A program made the position numbers and the translations under genes. Shown one piece after another: positions 39,750 through 47,897 of a stretch of DNA of 64,000 nucleotides. Positions within the stretch are counted from its first letter, which is position 1. Each line of letters starts with the position of its first letter. This DNA is from Corynebacterium falsenii (lineage in GTDB: Bacteria; Actinomycetota; Actinomycetes; Mycobacteriales; Mycobacteriaceae), in NCBI RefSeq assembly GCF_020099275.1, contig NZ_CP083646.1, forward strand, positions 1,674,001 to 1,738,000, read 5' to 3'. Below the pieces are notes generated by a model. That model had not been told where the DNA came from and did not search any database. It saw nothing but the letters and a program-made list of their open reading frames with translations.

Positions 39750-40251
39750 CCGGCATGTAGCGGTCTTCGAGCTGGCGGAAGTGCTCCACGTTGGCGGCAA
39801 TGGTCTCGCGGTCGTAGATGTTCAGCGCCATCATGGGCACGAACTCGAAATCGGGCAACTCCAACCGCGCCCAGCGAGCTTCCGTCGGGAACGACAGACC
39901 GTGCACGATCTGCCACGGGTAGAACTGCGCGTTGACGATGTTGCGCACCTCTACCCCACGCCTGTTCACTCGCACGCGCGGGCGCAGCAGGGACAGCGCC
40001 ACGCCGGAAAGCACCAGGCCGATGCCCACGAAACCGAACTGGTCCACGGTGGTCACGGCCACGCCCGTGTTGCCGACCTTCACGACGATGGCCATGAAGA
40101 TGTGCACGGCCATGATGAGCACCACCAAGATCCAGGCGACCTTTTTCAGGAAAGGAGAGTGAACCTCCAGCTCCCACTGCGGCTGAGCCTGCGGTTGCCC
40201 TGTCCCTTGACGTGCGGTCACTGCGCCCACTCCGTTCTCGGTTTTCTTCAC
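39742..40251 (-). CDS. PH-domain membrane protein
   Basis: 169 residues. Two hydrophobic helices (about 37-57 and 67-87) are followed by a bacterial PH-like domain ([34 protein letters not shown]). The family is uncharacterised and is kept next to uvrC and ribH in corynebacteria. GTG 40251 is chosen because AGGG lies nine bases upstream; the earlier in-frame sequence lies over the end of ribH. No enzyme motif is seen. Confidence 0.85.
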   Translation of the reverse strand: MKKTENGVGAVTARQGTGQPQAQPQWELEVHSPFLKKVAWILVVLIMAVHIFMAIVVKVGNTGVAVTTVDQFGFVGIGLVLSGVALSLLRPRVRVNRRGVEVRNIVNAQFYPWQIVHGLSFPTEARWARLELPDFEFVPMMALNIYDRETIAANVEHFRQLEDRYMPDE

Positions 40252-40261
40252 GTGAATTACC

Positions 40262-40774
40262 CTACTCGCCCCGCTGGTTGTCCTGCCAATGAGCGTCGTG
40301 CGTCTGAATGTCGCGCAACACCAGCGCCGTGTGGATCGCGGCTGTGGCGGAATCCGCACCCTTGTCCTCGGCTGATCCCGGCACGCCCGACCGGTCCACG
40401 GCCTGCCCGTGGGTGGAGACCGTCAGCACGCCGTTACCCACCGGAGTGTCGTAGTCCAGCGCGATGCGGGTGAGGCCATAGGTCACGGCGTCGCAGACCA
40501 CGCGGAAGTGGTCGGTCTCCCCCTCGATGACGCATCCGGTGGCCACCACGGCATCGAAGCGCTGGCACGCCGCTGCCACGGCTACGGGCAGCTCCAGCGC
40601 CCCGGCGACACGCCATGCCTCGACCTTCGCCCCGGCCTCCTGCGCGGTGGCGATGGCACGCTCGTGGAGCTGGTCGGTGATATCGGCATTCCACGTTGCA
40701 CTGATCACCGCCACTGTCATGCCTGCGGCTGCTTCTGGTTTCAGAGCAATATCGGCGACGCCTGAACCTGCCAT
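40262..40774 (-). CDS. ribH: 6,7-Dimethyl-8-ribityllumazine synthase
   Basis: 170 residues. Substrate-binding [14 protein letters not shown] and [12 protein letters not shown] are present, and the catalytic histidine is in [13 protein letters not shown]. RibH condenses the ribityl pyrimidine with dihydroxybutanone phosphate to give the lumazine for RibE; it forms icosahedral or pentameric assemblies. AAGGATCG precedes the ATG. It ends the rib gene group. Confidence 0.97.
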   Translation of the reverse strand: MAGSGVADIALKPEAAAGMTVAVISATWNADITDQLHERAIATAQEAGAKVEAWRVAGALELPVAVAAACQRFDAVVATGCVIEGETDHFRVVCDAVTYGLTRIALDYDTPVGNGVLTVSTHGQAVDRSGVPGSAEDKGADSATAAIHTALVLRDIQTHDAHWQDNQRGE

Positions 40775-40833
40775 AATTCACGATCCTTTTATCGGTAGTT
40801 AGCGGTGGGCACTGGCCTGGCGGGGTGACCGCG

Positions 40834-42066
40834 TTAGCGCAGCGAATCGAGCTGGTGACCCATGCGATCGCGCTTGGTGCGCAGATACTCGATGTTTTCC
40901 GGGTTGGGTTCCAACTCTACGGGGATGCGCTGGGAGACCTCGATGCCGTACTTGCGAAGATTATCGATCTTCGCCGGATTGTTGGAAATCAACGCGACCG
41001 AGGCCACGCCCAAGTCCTTGAGAATCTGGGCAGCTGCACTGTACTCCCGGGTATCCACTGGAAGGCCTTGCTCCGTATTGGCGTCGACGGTATCGAGGCC
41101 CTGATCTTGGAGCACATACGCCCGCAGCTTGGGCATCAGTCCGATGCCTCGGCCTTCCTGACCCCGTAGGTAGACGAGCACGCCCGCGCCGCGTTCGTTG
41201 ATGAGGTCAAGGGAGGCGTGGAGTTGCTCGCCGCAATCGCAGCGCATCGAGCCGAACACATCGCCGGTGAGGCACTCGGAGTGCACGCGCACGGGCACGT
41301 CGGTGCAGTCCCGGACGTCTCCCTTGACGAGCGCCACGTGGTCGAGGTCGTCGACGAGGCTGTGGTAGCCCACGGCCTGGAACTCACCGTGGGTGGTGGG
41401 CAGGCGGGTTTCCACATCTCGGTGAATAGTGGGCGTGTTGTTGCGCTTCCACTCCACGAGCTGCTCGATGGAGATCAGGGCCAGCCCGTGCTTGTCCGCG
41501 AAGCGGCGCAGTTCCGGCAGCCGGGCCATTTCCGTGGGGTGATCCTCGCTGACGACCTCACACAGCACTCCGGCCGGGCGCAAGCCGGCTGCTCGGGCGA
41601 GATCGACGGATGCTTCGGTGTGACCCTGGCGCACCAACACTCCGCCGCGGCGGGCGCGCAGCGGCACCACGTGGCCCGGGCGGTTGAAGGTGGTGGAGGT
41701 GGAGTTCGGGTCGGCCAGCAGCCGCACGGTATAGGCGCGGTCGGTGGCGCTGATTCCCGTATCGACGCCCTCAGCAGCATCGACCGTCACGGTGTACGCG
41801 GTGCCACGGACGTCCTCGTTGCGGGCCATCATGGGGGGAAGCGCCAAGCGGTCGCAGTCGCTGTTTTCCATGCCCACGCAGACGTAGCCGGAGCTGTGGC
41901 GGACCATGAAGGCCATGAGCTCTGGGGTGGCAAGCTGGGCGGCGAAGATGAGGTCACCTTCATTCTCGCGGTTTTCATCATCAACGACCACAACGGCCTT
42001 GCCCGCGGCGATGTCTGCGATGGCGCGTTCGACCGAGTCGAGCTGGATGTTGTCTGAGTGTGTCAT
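40834..42066 (-). CDS. ribBA: Bifunctional dihydroxybutanone-phosphate synthase / GTP cyclohydrolase II
   Basis: 410 residues. The N-terminal RibB domain (1-205) has [15 protein letters not shown] (acidic metal site) and [11 protein letters not shown]. The C-terminal RibA domain has the zinc cysteines in [19 protein letters not shown] and the catalytic block [11 protein letters not shown]. Together it supplies both branches of riboflavin synthesis. ATG 42066 follows AAAGGACC. It lies between ribE and ribH. Confidence 0.97.
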   Translation of the reverse strand: MTHSDNIQLDSVERAIADIAAGKAVVVVDDENRENEGDLIFAAQLATPELMAFMVRHSSGYVCVGMENSDCDRLALPPMMARNEDVRGTAYTVTVDAAEGVDTGISATDRAYTVRLLADPNSTSTTFNRPGHVVPLRARRGGVLVRQGHTEASVDLARAAGLRPAGVLCEVVSEDHPTEMARLPELRRFADKHGLALISIEQLVEWKRNNTPTIHRDVETRLPTTHGEFQAVGYHSLVDDLDHVALVKGDVRDCTDVPVRVHSECLTGDVFGSMRCDCGEQLHASLDLINERGAGVLVYLRGQEGRGIGLMPKLRAYVLQDQGLDTVDANTEQGLPVDTREYSAAAQILKDLGVASVALISNNPAKIDNLRKYGIEVSQRIPVELEPNPENIEYLRTKRDRMGHQLDSLR

Positions 42067-42143
42067 GGGGTCCTTTGTTGTCCAATCGGTATCCGTCAGG
42101 CGGCGTGGCTGCGGTGGTTTAGCCAGGTACGGCTGAGTGTCTG

Positions 42144-42842
42144 CTAAGTCTGCGGATGGAGCCGATCGAGGTATTTCGCGATGACGTCGCATTCGATGTT
42201 GACGTGGTCGCTGGGGCTGAGGGAGGCGAGCATGGTGTCGGCCAGCGTGGTGGGGATAAGGGACACCTCGAACCACCAGTCCTCGCGCGAGGACTGCTGT
42301 GGTGACGCCCCCACGGATGGCTCGGGAGCGTCGGCCATTTCGGAGACGGTCAGGGACGTTCCGTTGATGGCGATGGATCCCTTCTTCACCACGTAGCGGC
42401 GCAGCGCCGGGTCGGAAAGGGTGAAGCGGAAGACCTCCCAGTGTTCCGAGGGCGTGCGGCTGACGACCGTGGCGAATCCGTCCACATGGCCTTGGACGAT
42501 ATGACCGCCGAATCGTCCTCCGGCCGCCATGGCACGTTCCAGATTCACCGGATCGCCGGGCTGCAACTCACCGATGGTGGTGTAGTCCAGGGTGACCTGC
42601 ATGACGTCGGCGGTGAAGAAGCCGGAGTTACTGGAGTTATTGGAGTTGTCAGGGTTGCTAGTGCCGGATTCAGATGGCGTGCCGAAGTCCGTGACGGTGA
42701 GGCACACCCCGTTGACGGCAATGGAATCGCCGTGCGAGACATCATCCAGGATGGCGGATGCCTCCACCGTGAGTCGGAGCGCATCGCCCTCGCGGTCGAT
42801 GGATCGAACCGATCCCACTTCTTCGATGATCCCGGTAAACAC
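42144..42842 (-). CDS. ribE: Riboflavin synthase alpha chain
   Basis: 232 residues with two lumazine-binding repeats: [12 protein letters not shown] with NGVCLTV, and [10 protein letters not shown] with NGTSLTV. RibE dismutates two lumazines to riboflavin. Compared with the usual length of about 200-215 it carries two polar inserts. The first (about residues 58-75, PSESGTSN...NSSNSG) comes from a 9-bp DNA repeat; the second (about 190-205) is Ser/Gln-rich. GTG 42842 follows GGAGG by 12 bases. Confidence 0.95.
   Translation of the reverse strand: MFTGIIEEVGSVRSIDREGDALRLTVEASAILDDVSHGDSIAVNGVCLTVTDFGTPSESGTSNPDNSNNSSNSGFFTADVMQVTLDYTTIGELQPGDPVNLERAMAAGGRFGGHIVQGHVDGFATVVSRTPSEHWEVFRFTLSDPALRRYVVKKGSIAINGTSLTVSEMADAPEPSVGASPQQSSREDWWFEVSLIPTTLADTMLASLSPSDHVNIECDVIAKYLDRLHPQT
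42624..42650. repeat. Three-copy 9-bp repeat encoding an Asn/Ser insert in RibE
   Basis: GGAGTT occurs at 42624, 42633 and 42642, each followed by three variable bases. On the coding strand this gives AAC-TCC plus a variable codon, an Asn-Ser-x repeat. Confidence 0.75.
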
Positions 42843-42914
42843 GAACTTCGTAAGCCTCCACGTTGGCCCCAACCCTCACTGGGGCGGGACGCGATCTGTT
42901 CTATGTGTATTGAC

Positions 42915-42921
42915 GATAGTC
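42915..42921 (-). promoter_or_regulatory. Possible ribE promoter
   Basis: The 112-bp gap between ribD and ribE holds TAGACT on the minus strand as a -10 candidate about 75 bases before ribE. No FMN-riboswitch pattern (multi-stem RFN element) is seen. Confidence 0.35.
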
Positions 42922-42954
42922 TAGGTCACACTTGCGGCCGATCTATCATTCGGG

Positions 42955-44076
42955 TCATGCCCCGCCGCGGGTCAGTGTCCACAGCACGTCCTGGCCCGCG
43001 GGCGTGATGGATCGAGGGGTGAAGCGTTTGATGTCACCGATGGTTCGCCCGAGCTGACCGGTTGGATCCACCACGGCGGCAGCGCCGTTGCCCAATACGG
43101 CCGGCGCGGCATAAAACTGGATGGAATCCACCAGATCGGCTGCGAGGAAGGCGGCGATGATCGACGGGCCACCCTCGACGAGCACGGAGATGGCACTGCC
43201 GGCAGTTTCGCGTGCGATCTGTTCCAGCACCTCGCGTGGGTCGTGCGAGCGCACATGCAACCATTGGCCCGGCGTGCCCCTAATGGCGGCGTCTTCGGGG
43301 AGATCTCGGTTGCCCATCACCACCCGCAGTGGTTGGCGCTCACTGGCCATCGTGGTTCCGTCGGGGAAACGCGCGGTCAAGCGCGGATTGTCGGCGGCGA
43401 CGGTGCCGGTTCCCACGATGATGGCATCGCGGCAGCTGCGGTCCTCGTGAACGAGTCGCCGAGCGGTGTCGCCGGTGATCCACTGACTCGTGCCATCGGC
43501 GGCGGCAATCCGGCCGTCAAGAGTGCTGGCCATCTTCACGGTGACGTGCGGCCTTCCCTCCTGGACCGACACCAACCACGGCTCCACCGATGCTTCTGGT
43601 TCCCAGGCCGGAATATCCGCGAGGCTCGGCCAGACCGGTCCGACAACCTGCACACCCGCAGCCCGCAACGTCTCGGCTCCCCCAGCGGCGGCAGGAAAGG
43701 GATCGGCGAACAAGTAGTGCACTTCAGCCACCCCGGCGGCGATGAGCGCCTGCGCACAGGGGCCGGTGCGTCCGGTGTGATTGCACGGTTCCAACGTCAC
43801 ATACGCGCGGGACCCGCGTGCGCGCTCCCCTGCCTCGTCGAGCGCCACGATTTCCGCGTGCTTTCCCCCTGGGGCCTGGGTGCTACCGCGCCCAACGATC
43901 GTGCCGTGAGCGTCGACGATGACCGCGCCCACTGCTGGATTGGGTGAACTGATCCCCCAGGCCTCCCAGCCCTGGCGGATCGCTTCGGCGAAGAAGGCAC
44001 TGTCGGCACGGGCGGCACTGTCGGCGCTGTCGGCGCTGTCGGTGCTGCTGTTGCAGCCGAGAGAACTGAGACTCAT
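42955..44076 (-). CDS. ribD: Bifunctional riboflavin deaminase/reductase RibD
   Basis: 373 residues. The deaminase domain has the zinc motif HAEIVALDEAGERA with PCNHTGRTGPC. The reductase domain has KMASTLDGRIAAADGTSQWITG and VEGGPSIIAAFL. It carries out the second and third steps of riboflavin synthesis from the GTP branch. The N-terminal 28 residues are an Asp-Ser-Ala low-complexity stretch encoded by a 9-bp repeat and precede the normal AIRQGWEAWG start of homology. Confidence 0.96.
   Translation of the reverse strand: MSLSSLGCNSSTDSADSADSAARADSAFFAEAIRQGWEAWGISSPNPAVGAVIVDAHGTIVGRGSTQAPGGKHAEIVALDEAGERARGSRAYVTLEPCNHTGRTGPCAQALIAAGVAEVHYLFADPFPAAAGGAETLRAAGVQVVGPVWPSLADIPAWEPEASVEPWLVSVQEGRPHVTVKMASTLDGRIAAADGTSQWITGDTARRLVHEDRSCRDAIIVGTGTVAADNPRLTARFPDGTTMASERQPLRVVMGNRDLPEDAAIRGTPGQWLHVRSHDPREVLEQIARETAGSAISVLVEGGPSIIAAFLAADLVDSIQFYAAPAVLGNGAAAVVDPTGQLGRTIGDIKRFTPRSITPAGQDVLWTLTRGGA
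43996..44049. repeat. Six-copy 9-bp repeat encoding (DSA)n near the N-terminus of RibD
   Basis: GGCACTGTC, GGCACGGGC, GGCACTGTC, GGCGCTGTC twice and GGTGCTGCT run head to tail. On the coding strand they give Asp-Ser-Ala-type triplets. Confidence 0.85.
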
Positions 44077-44090
44077 CGTGTCGCTTGTGG

Positions 44091-44777
44091 TTATCGGGCC
44101 GTGGCTCCCGTGGCCCCCTCAGCGGCCTGACGGATTGCATCCACGGCCGCAGCCGGGTCATCCGCGCCGTAGACGCTGGAGCCAGCCACGTACACATCGA
44201 CGCCCGCGGCGGCCGACTGCTCGGCGGTCTCCACGCCGATGCCACCATCAATCTCAATGAGGGTGTCCAGCCCGTCGGCGTCGATACGAGAACGCAGAGC
44301 CTCGACCTTGCCGAGTACCTCGGGCATGAACTTCTGCCCGCCGAAGCCGGGCTCCACGCTCATCACGAGGATCTGATCGAAGCTAGCCAGGTGATCCAGC
44401 AGCGGTTCCACGGCGGTCTTTGGCTTGATCGACACACCGGCCTTCGTGCCCTTCGCGCGCAGCTCCTGAGCGAGCTCCACGGCGGCGTCGATACCCTCCA
44501 CAGCTTCCAGGTGGAAGGTAACGGAATCGAAATCGGCCGCGTAATCCGGGGCCCAGCGCTGCGGGTCCTCGATCATCAGGTGTACGTCCAGGTGCTTATC
44601 CGTGTGCGGCAGCAGTGACTTCGCCACCGGCAGTCCGAACGACAGGTTCGGCACGAAGTGGCCATCCATCACGTCGATGTGCAGCCAATCGGCGTTATCC
44701 GCCCGTGCGACATCCGCGGCGAGGTTGGCGAAATCGGCGGCGAGGATGGAAGGAGCAATAAGCGTGCGTTGAGTCAT
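44091..44777 (-). CDS. rpe: Ribulose-phosphate 3-epimerase
   Basis: 228 residues, a TIM barrel with the metal/catalytic residues in WLHIDVMDGHFVPN, HLMIEDP, MSVEPGFGGQKF and IDGGI. It interconverts ribulose 5-phosphate and xylulose 5-phosphate and links to the pentose phosphate operon at 20-27 kb. ATG 44777 is chosen by the family N-terminus. It is 14 bases upstream of ribD, so the two are probably co-transcribed. Confidence 0.97.
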   Translation of the reverse strand: MTQRTLIAPSILAADFANLAADVARADNADWLHIDVMDGHFVPNLSFGLPVAKSLLPHTDKHLDVHLMIEDPQRWAPDYAADFDSVTFHLEAVEGIDAAVELAQELRAKGTKAGVSIKPKTAVEPLLDHLASFDQILVMSVEPGFGGQKFMPEVLGKVEALRSRIDADGLDTLIEIDGGIGVETAEQSAAAGVDVYVAGSSVYGADDPAAAVDAIRQAAEGATGATAR

Positions 44778-44817
44778 GCCTCTACTGTACTTCGCCACCG
44801 GTTATTCGCAGACACTC

Positions 44818-46395
44818 CTACGCCTCAGCACCCGAACCAGCGCCCGCATCCGACGCCGGGCGCAGTGCTGCGATAAACATCGCATCCGTACCGTGCCGGT
44901 GCGGCCACAGCTGCACGAACGGCCCGGCTCCCACGTTGTCGAGCTCGGGCAGGATCTCCCGCACGTCGAGCACCGTCGCACCCGTTTCGGCGGCCACGGC
45001 GCGCACCACCTCGGATGTCTCGGCCGGGTGGGGCGAGCACGTGGAGTACACCACGACTCCGCCCTCGGCCGTCACCGACAGCGCCGAGCGCAGCAGTTCC
45101 TTTTGCAGCGCCACCAGCGGCGGTACGTCCTTGGGGTCTTTGCGCCACCGTGCTTCCGGCCGCCGGCGCAGCGCGCCCAGCCCCGAGCACGGCGCATCGA
45201 CCAGCACTCGGTCGAAGCCACCAGTTGGCATGTCTATCCCAGCGATCTGGGCGACCTTGCGGCCATCGCCGACGTGCACGGCGACGGGCAGGTCTCGCAC
45301 GGCCGAGCTCACCAGCTTCGCGCGGTGCTCCGCGACCTCCACGGCATCGACTTTCGCTTCCTCGCCCACGGCCCAGGACGCGACAAAGGCCGTCTTGCCG
45401 CCCGGCCCCGCGCATAGATCGAGCCACCGGCCCCGGTCGGTACGCTCCAGGGGCGCGCGCACCATCGCCAGAGCGATGAGCTGGCTGCCTTCATCCTGCA
45501 CGCTCGCCATGCCATCGCGGATGGGTTCCAGCTCCCCCGGCGAACCCTCGTCGAGGTATACGGCATACGGCGACCAGCGGCCTTCCTCTCCTCCGGTGAC
45601 GAGCGCCAGTTCTTCGGCGCTGATCTGGCCTGGGCGGGCGGCCAGGTGAATCGTCGGGCGTTGATCGTCTGCCTGTAGGGCTTGTTCCAACTCCGACGCC
45701 GCCAGGCCCGCCTCCTGCTGCTGCAGTGCATCGGCGAATACGGCGGCGATCCACTCGGGGTGTGCGGTGCGCACCGCCAGGGAGGCCAGCGAATCGTCCG
45801 GAGCGATCCGTTCCATCCACTGCTCGGGTGTGCTGCGCGTGATCGTGCGCAACACACCATTGACGAACCCGCTAGCCTGGCCGGCACCGTTGGCCTTCGC
45901 GAGTTTCACGGAGGTATCCACGGCAGCGTGGTCTTCGACCCGCGTGCGCAGGATCTGGTAGGCACCGAGGCGCAGGATGTCGAGCACGACCGAGTCGATC
46001 TTGTCCACGGGGCGGCCCGCGGCCTTCGCAATTACTGCGTCGAGCAGGCCGCTGGCCCGCAGTGTGCCGTAGGTCAGCTCGGTAGCGAAGGCCGCATCGC
46101 GCTTGTTCAGCCGTGCCGCCTTGATCTCGCGCGGTAGCACGAGGTTGCCGTAGGCATCCTCGGTGGTGACCTCGCGCAGAACGTGCAGCACCACGTCGCG
46201 GACCTTGTCGCCGCTGCCGTGCTGCTTCGCCTTCATCTGGCGCTCCTCGGGGCGGCGTTGCTGGTAGCCCTTCGAGCGGCCGGGTGCAGTGCGCGGGCGG
46301 CCAGTGCGCTGCTTGTTGCCTGAGCTAGAGCGGCCGGAATCGTGACGGTCTGAACCAGAGCGGGCCGATTCGGACCGGGCGCGGAAGCCTCCCAT
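44818..46395 (-). CDS. rsmB: 16S rRNA (cytosine-C5-)-methyltransferase RsmB
   Basis: 525 residues. An Arg/Ser/Gly-rich basic tail (1-55) precedes a NusB-like RNA-binding domain (about 60-190; YGTLRASGLLDAV). The methyltransferase domain follows, with SAM motif DLCAGPGGKTA, motif IV DAPCSGLGALRRRPEARW and the catalytic cysteine in YSTCSPHPAE. The basic tail is longer than in E. coli and may bind rRNA. Its ATG overlaps the fmt stop in TAATG. Confidence 0.95.
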   Translation of the reverse strand: MGGFRARSESARSGSDRHDSGRSSSGNKQRTGRPRTAPGRSKGYQQRRPEERQMKAKQHGSGDKVRDVVLHVLREVTTEDAYGNLVLPREIKAARLNKRDAAFATELTYGTLRASGLLDAVIAKAAGRPVDKIDSVVLDILRLGAYQILRTRVEDHAAVDTSVKLAKANGAGQASGFVNGVLRTITRSTPEQWMERIAPDDSLASLAVRTAHPEWIAAVFADALQQQEAGLAASELEQALQADDQRPTIHLAARPGQISAEELALVTGGEEGRWSPYAVYLDEGSPGELEPIRDGMASVQDEGSQLIALAMVRAPLERTDRGRWLDLCAGPGGKTAFVASWAVGEEAKVDAVEVAEHRAKLVSSAVRDLPVAVHVGDGRKVAQIAGIDMPTGGFDRVLVDAPCSGLGALRRRPEARWRKDPKDVPPLVALQKELLRSALSVTAEGGVVVYSTCSPHPAETSEVVRAVAAETGATVLDVREILPELDNVGAGPFVQLWPHRHGTDAMFIAALRPASDAGAGSGAEA

Positions 46396-47384
46396 TAGTG
46401 CGTCTCCTTCGCGTCAAACGTCGGTTCGGCAGCGAGCAGCTGCTGCTGCCCGCGCGCCCAATCGGCGGCGTTCATCATCTTCTTTCCGGGCGGTTGAATG
46501 CTCGCGATCGCCAGCGGGGCGCTCCCCGTGCCGACGATCACCTTGCCAGCCTCGGTGAGAACCTGTCCGGGCGCGGGCGTGGTGGCGTCGAGACAAAAAT
46601 CGGGATCCAGGGGCATCATGAGTCCGATTTTGTACCGTTGACCAGCCATCATCGACCAAGCGCCGGGTGCGGGCGTGTGCGCGCGGGCGATGCGCTGAAT
46701 CTGGTCGGCGGGAAGCGACCAGTCGATCTGGGCGTCTCCGGAGGTGATCTTCGCCGCGTGCGTAGCCTCGCCATCGTCCTGGGGAGTAAGCGTTGCGGTG
46801 CCGTCGGCGAGCTCGGCAAGCGAGTCAGCGAGCAGCTCCCGGCCGGCGTACGTCAGCGCGGTGAGCAGTTCATCGGCCGTGTCGGCGAGGCCGATCTCGT
46901 GGGTGATAGTCCCGATCATCGGGCCGGTATCCAACCCCTTTTCGATCCGGAAGGTCGTGGCCCCGGTCGTGCGATCACCAGCGGCGATAGCAGCTTGGAC
47001 GGGTGCTGCGCCACGCCACCGCGGCAGCACCGAGAAATGTAGATTGATCCAGCCGTGTCGGAAAGTATTCAGCAGATCCTCCGGAATGAGATTGCCATAG
47101 GCCACTACCGCCACGGCTTCGACGCCATCATCGGCCAGCTGCCGAAGCACCGCCCGGGCCTCGTCACCGGATTCTGTCCTGGATTTGAGACTGGGCCATT
47201 TGTAGGTATCAATGCCGTGCTCAGCTGCCACCTCGGCCACGGCCGAGGGGTGCAGGGCGCGGCCCCGGCCCCGGCGGGCATCGGGTTGGGTGATGACGGC
47301 GGCGACCTCGTGCCGCTCATCGGCGATGAGGTGGCGCAGGGCTACCGCTGCGGGCTCGGGTGTACCGGCGAAAAGGATCTTCAT
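46395..47384 (-). CDS. fmt: Methionyl-tRNA formyltransferase
   Basis: 329 residues. The N-terminus is FAGTPEPAAVAL. The formyl-donor site INLHFSVLPRWRGAAPVQ contains the HxSxLP loop, and the catalytic aspartate region is TGATTFRIEKGLDTGPM. It formylates initiator Met-tRNA with formyl-tetrahydrofolate. ATG 47384 is chosen by homology; the upstream frame is only the shadow of def. It overlaps def by four bases (ATGA) and rsmB by one. Confidence 0.96.
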   Translation of the reverse strand: MKILFAGTPEPAAVALRHLIADERHEVAAVITQPDARRGRGRALHPSAVAEVAAEHGIDTYKWPSLKSRTESGDEARAVLRQLADDGVEAVAVVAYGNLIPEDLLNTFRHGWINLHFSVLPRWRGAAPVQAAIAAGDRTTGATTFRIEKGLDTGPMIGTITHEIGLADTADELLTALTYAGRELLADSLAELADGTATLTPQDDGEATHAAKITSGDAQIDWSLPADQIQRIARAHTPAPGAWSMMAGQRYKIGLMMPLDPDFCLDATTPAPGQVLTEAGKVIVGTGSAPLAIASIQPPGKKMMNAADWARGQQQLLAAEPTFDAKETH

Positions 47385-47887
47385 GAGTTGAACCACTCCG
47401 ATTGGCGAATCTGCTGCATGGCCTGCTTGCGCTGGTCGGCGGGCAGGTGAGTGAGGAAAAGCACCCCGTTGAGGTGATCGGTTTCGTGCTGCACACAGCG
47501 GGCCAGCAGCCCCTCGACCTCCCGGTCGACGGGATCGCCGTCCACGGTGACGCCGCGCAGGCGGACCCGCTGGGCGCGGGTGACGTCGCCGCGAATCTCC
47601 GGGATGGACAGGCAGCCCTCTGGGCCCGTCTGCTGCTCCTCGCCGATGGCCTCCCACGCGGGGTTGATGACGTGCCCGGCATCCCCATCGCAGTTGTACA
47701 CGAACACGCGCTTGGTCACGCCCACTTGGTTGGCAGCGAGGCCCACGCCCCCGAAGTGCTCCATGGTTTCTTCCATGTCGGCAACGAGGGTGCGCAGGTG
47801 AGTGTCACCCACGGATGCCTCGGGAACGGCATCGGCAACGGTGCGAAGCACGGGGTCGCCGAAGTAGCGCATCGAAAGAACAGTCAT
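47381..47887 (-). CDS. def: Peptide deformylase
   Basis: 168 residues. The three deformylase motifs are GVGLAANQVG (48-57), EGCLSIP with metal ligand Cys92, and QHETDHLNG with His134, Glu135 and His138. It removes the formyl group added by Fmt from new proteins. The two genes overlap by four bases and are coupled. ATG 47887 gives the usual MTVL N-terminus. Confidence 0.97.
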   Translation of the reverse strand: MTVLSMRYFGDPVLRTVADAVPEASVGDTHLRTLVADMEETMEHFGGVGLAANQVGVTKRVFVYNCDGDAGHVINPAWEAIGEEQQTGPEGCLSIPEIRGDVTRAQRVRLRGVTVDGDPVDREVEGLLARCVQHETDHLNGVLFLTHLPADQRKQAMQQIRQSEWFNS

Positions 47888-47897
47888 GCTAGCTAGA

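Noticed and set aside
42843..42954. FMN riboswitch before ribE
   Set aside because: The gap is only 112 bp and lacks the conserved five-stem pattern.
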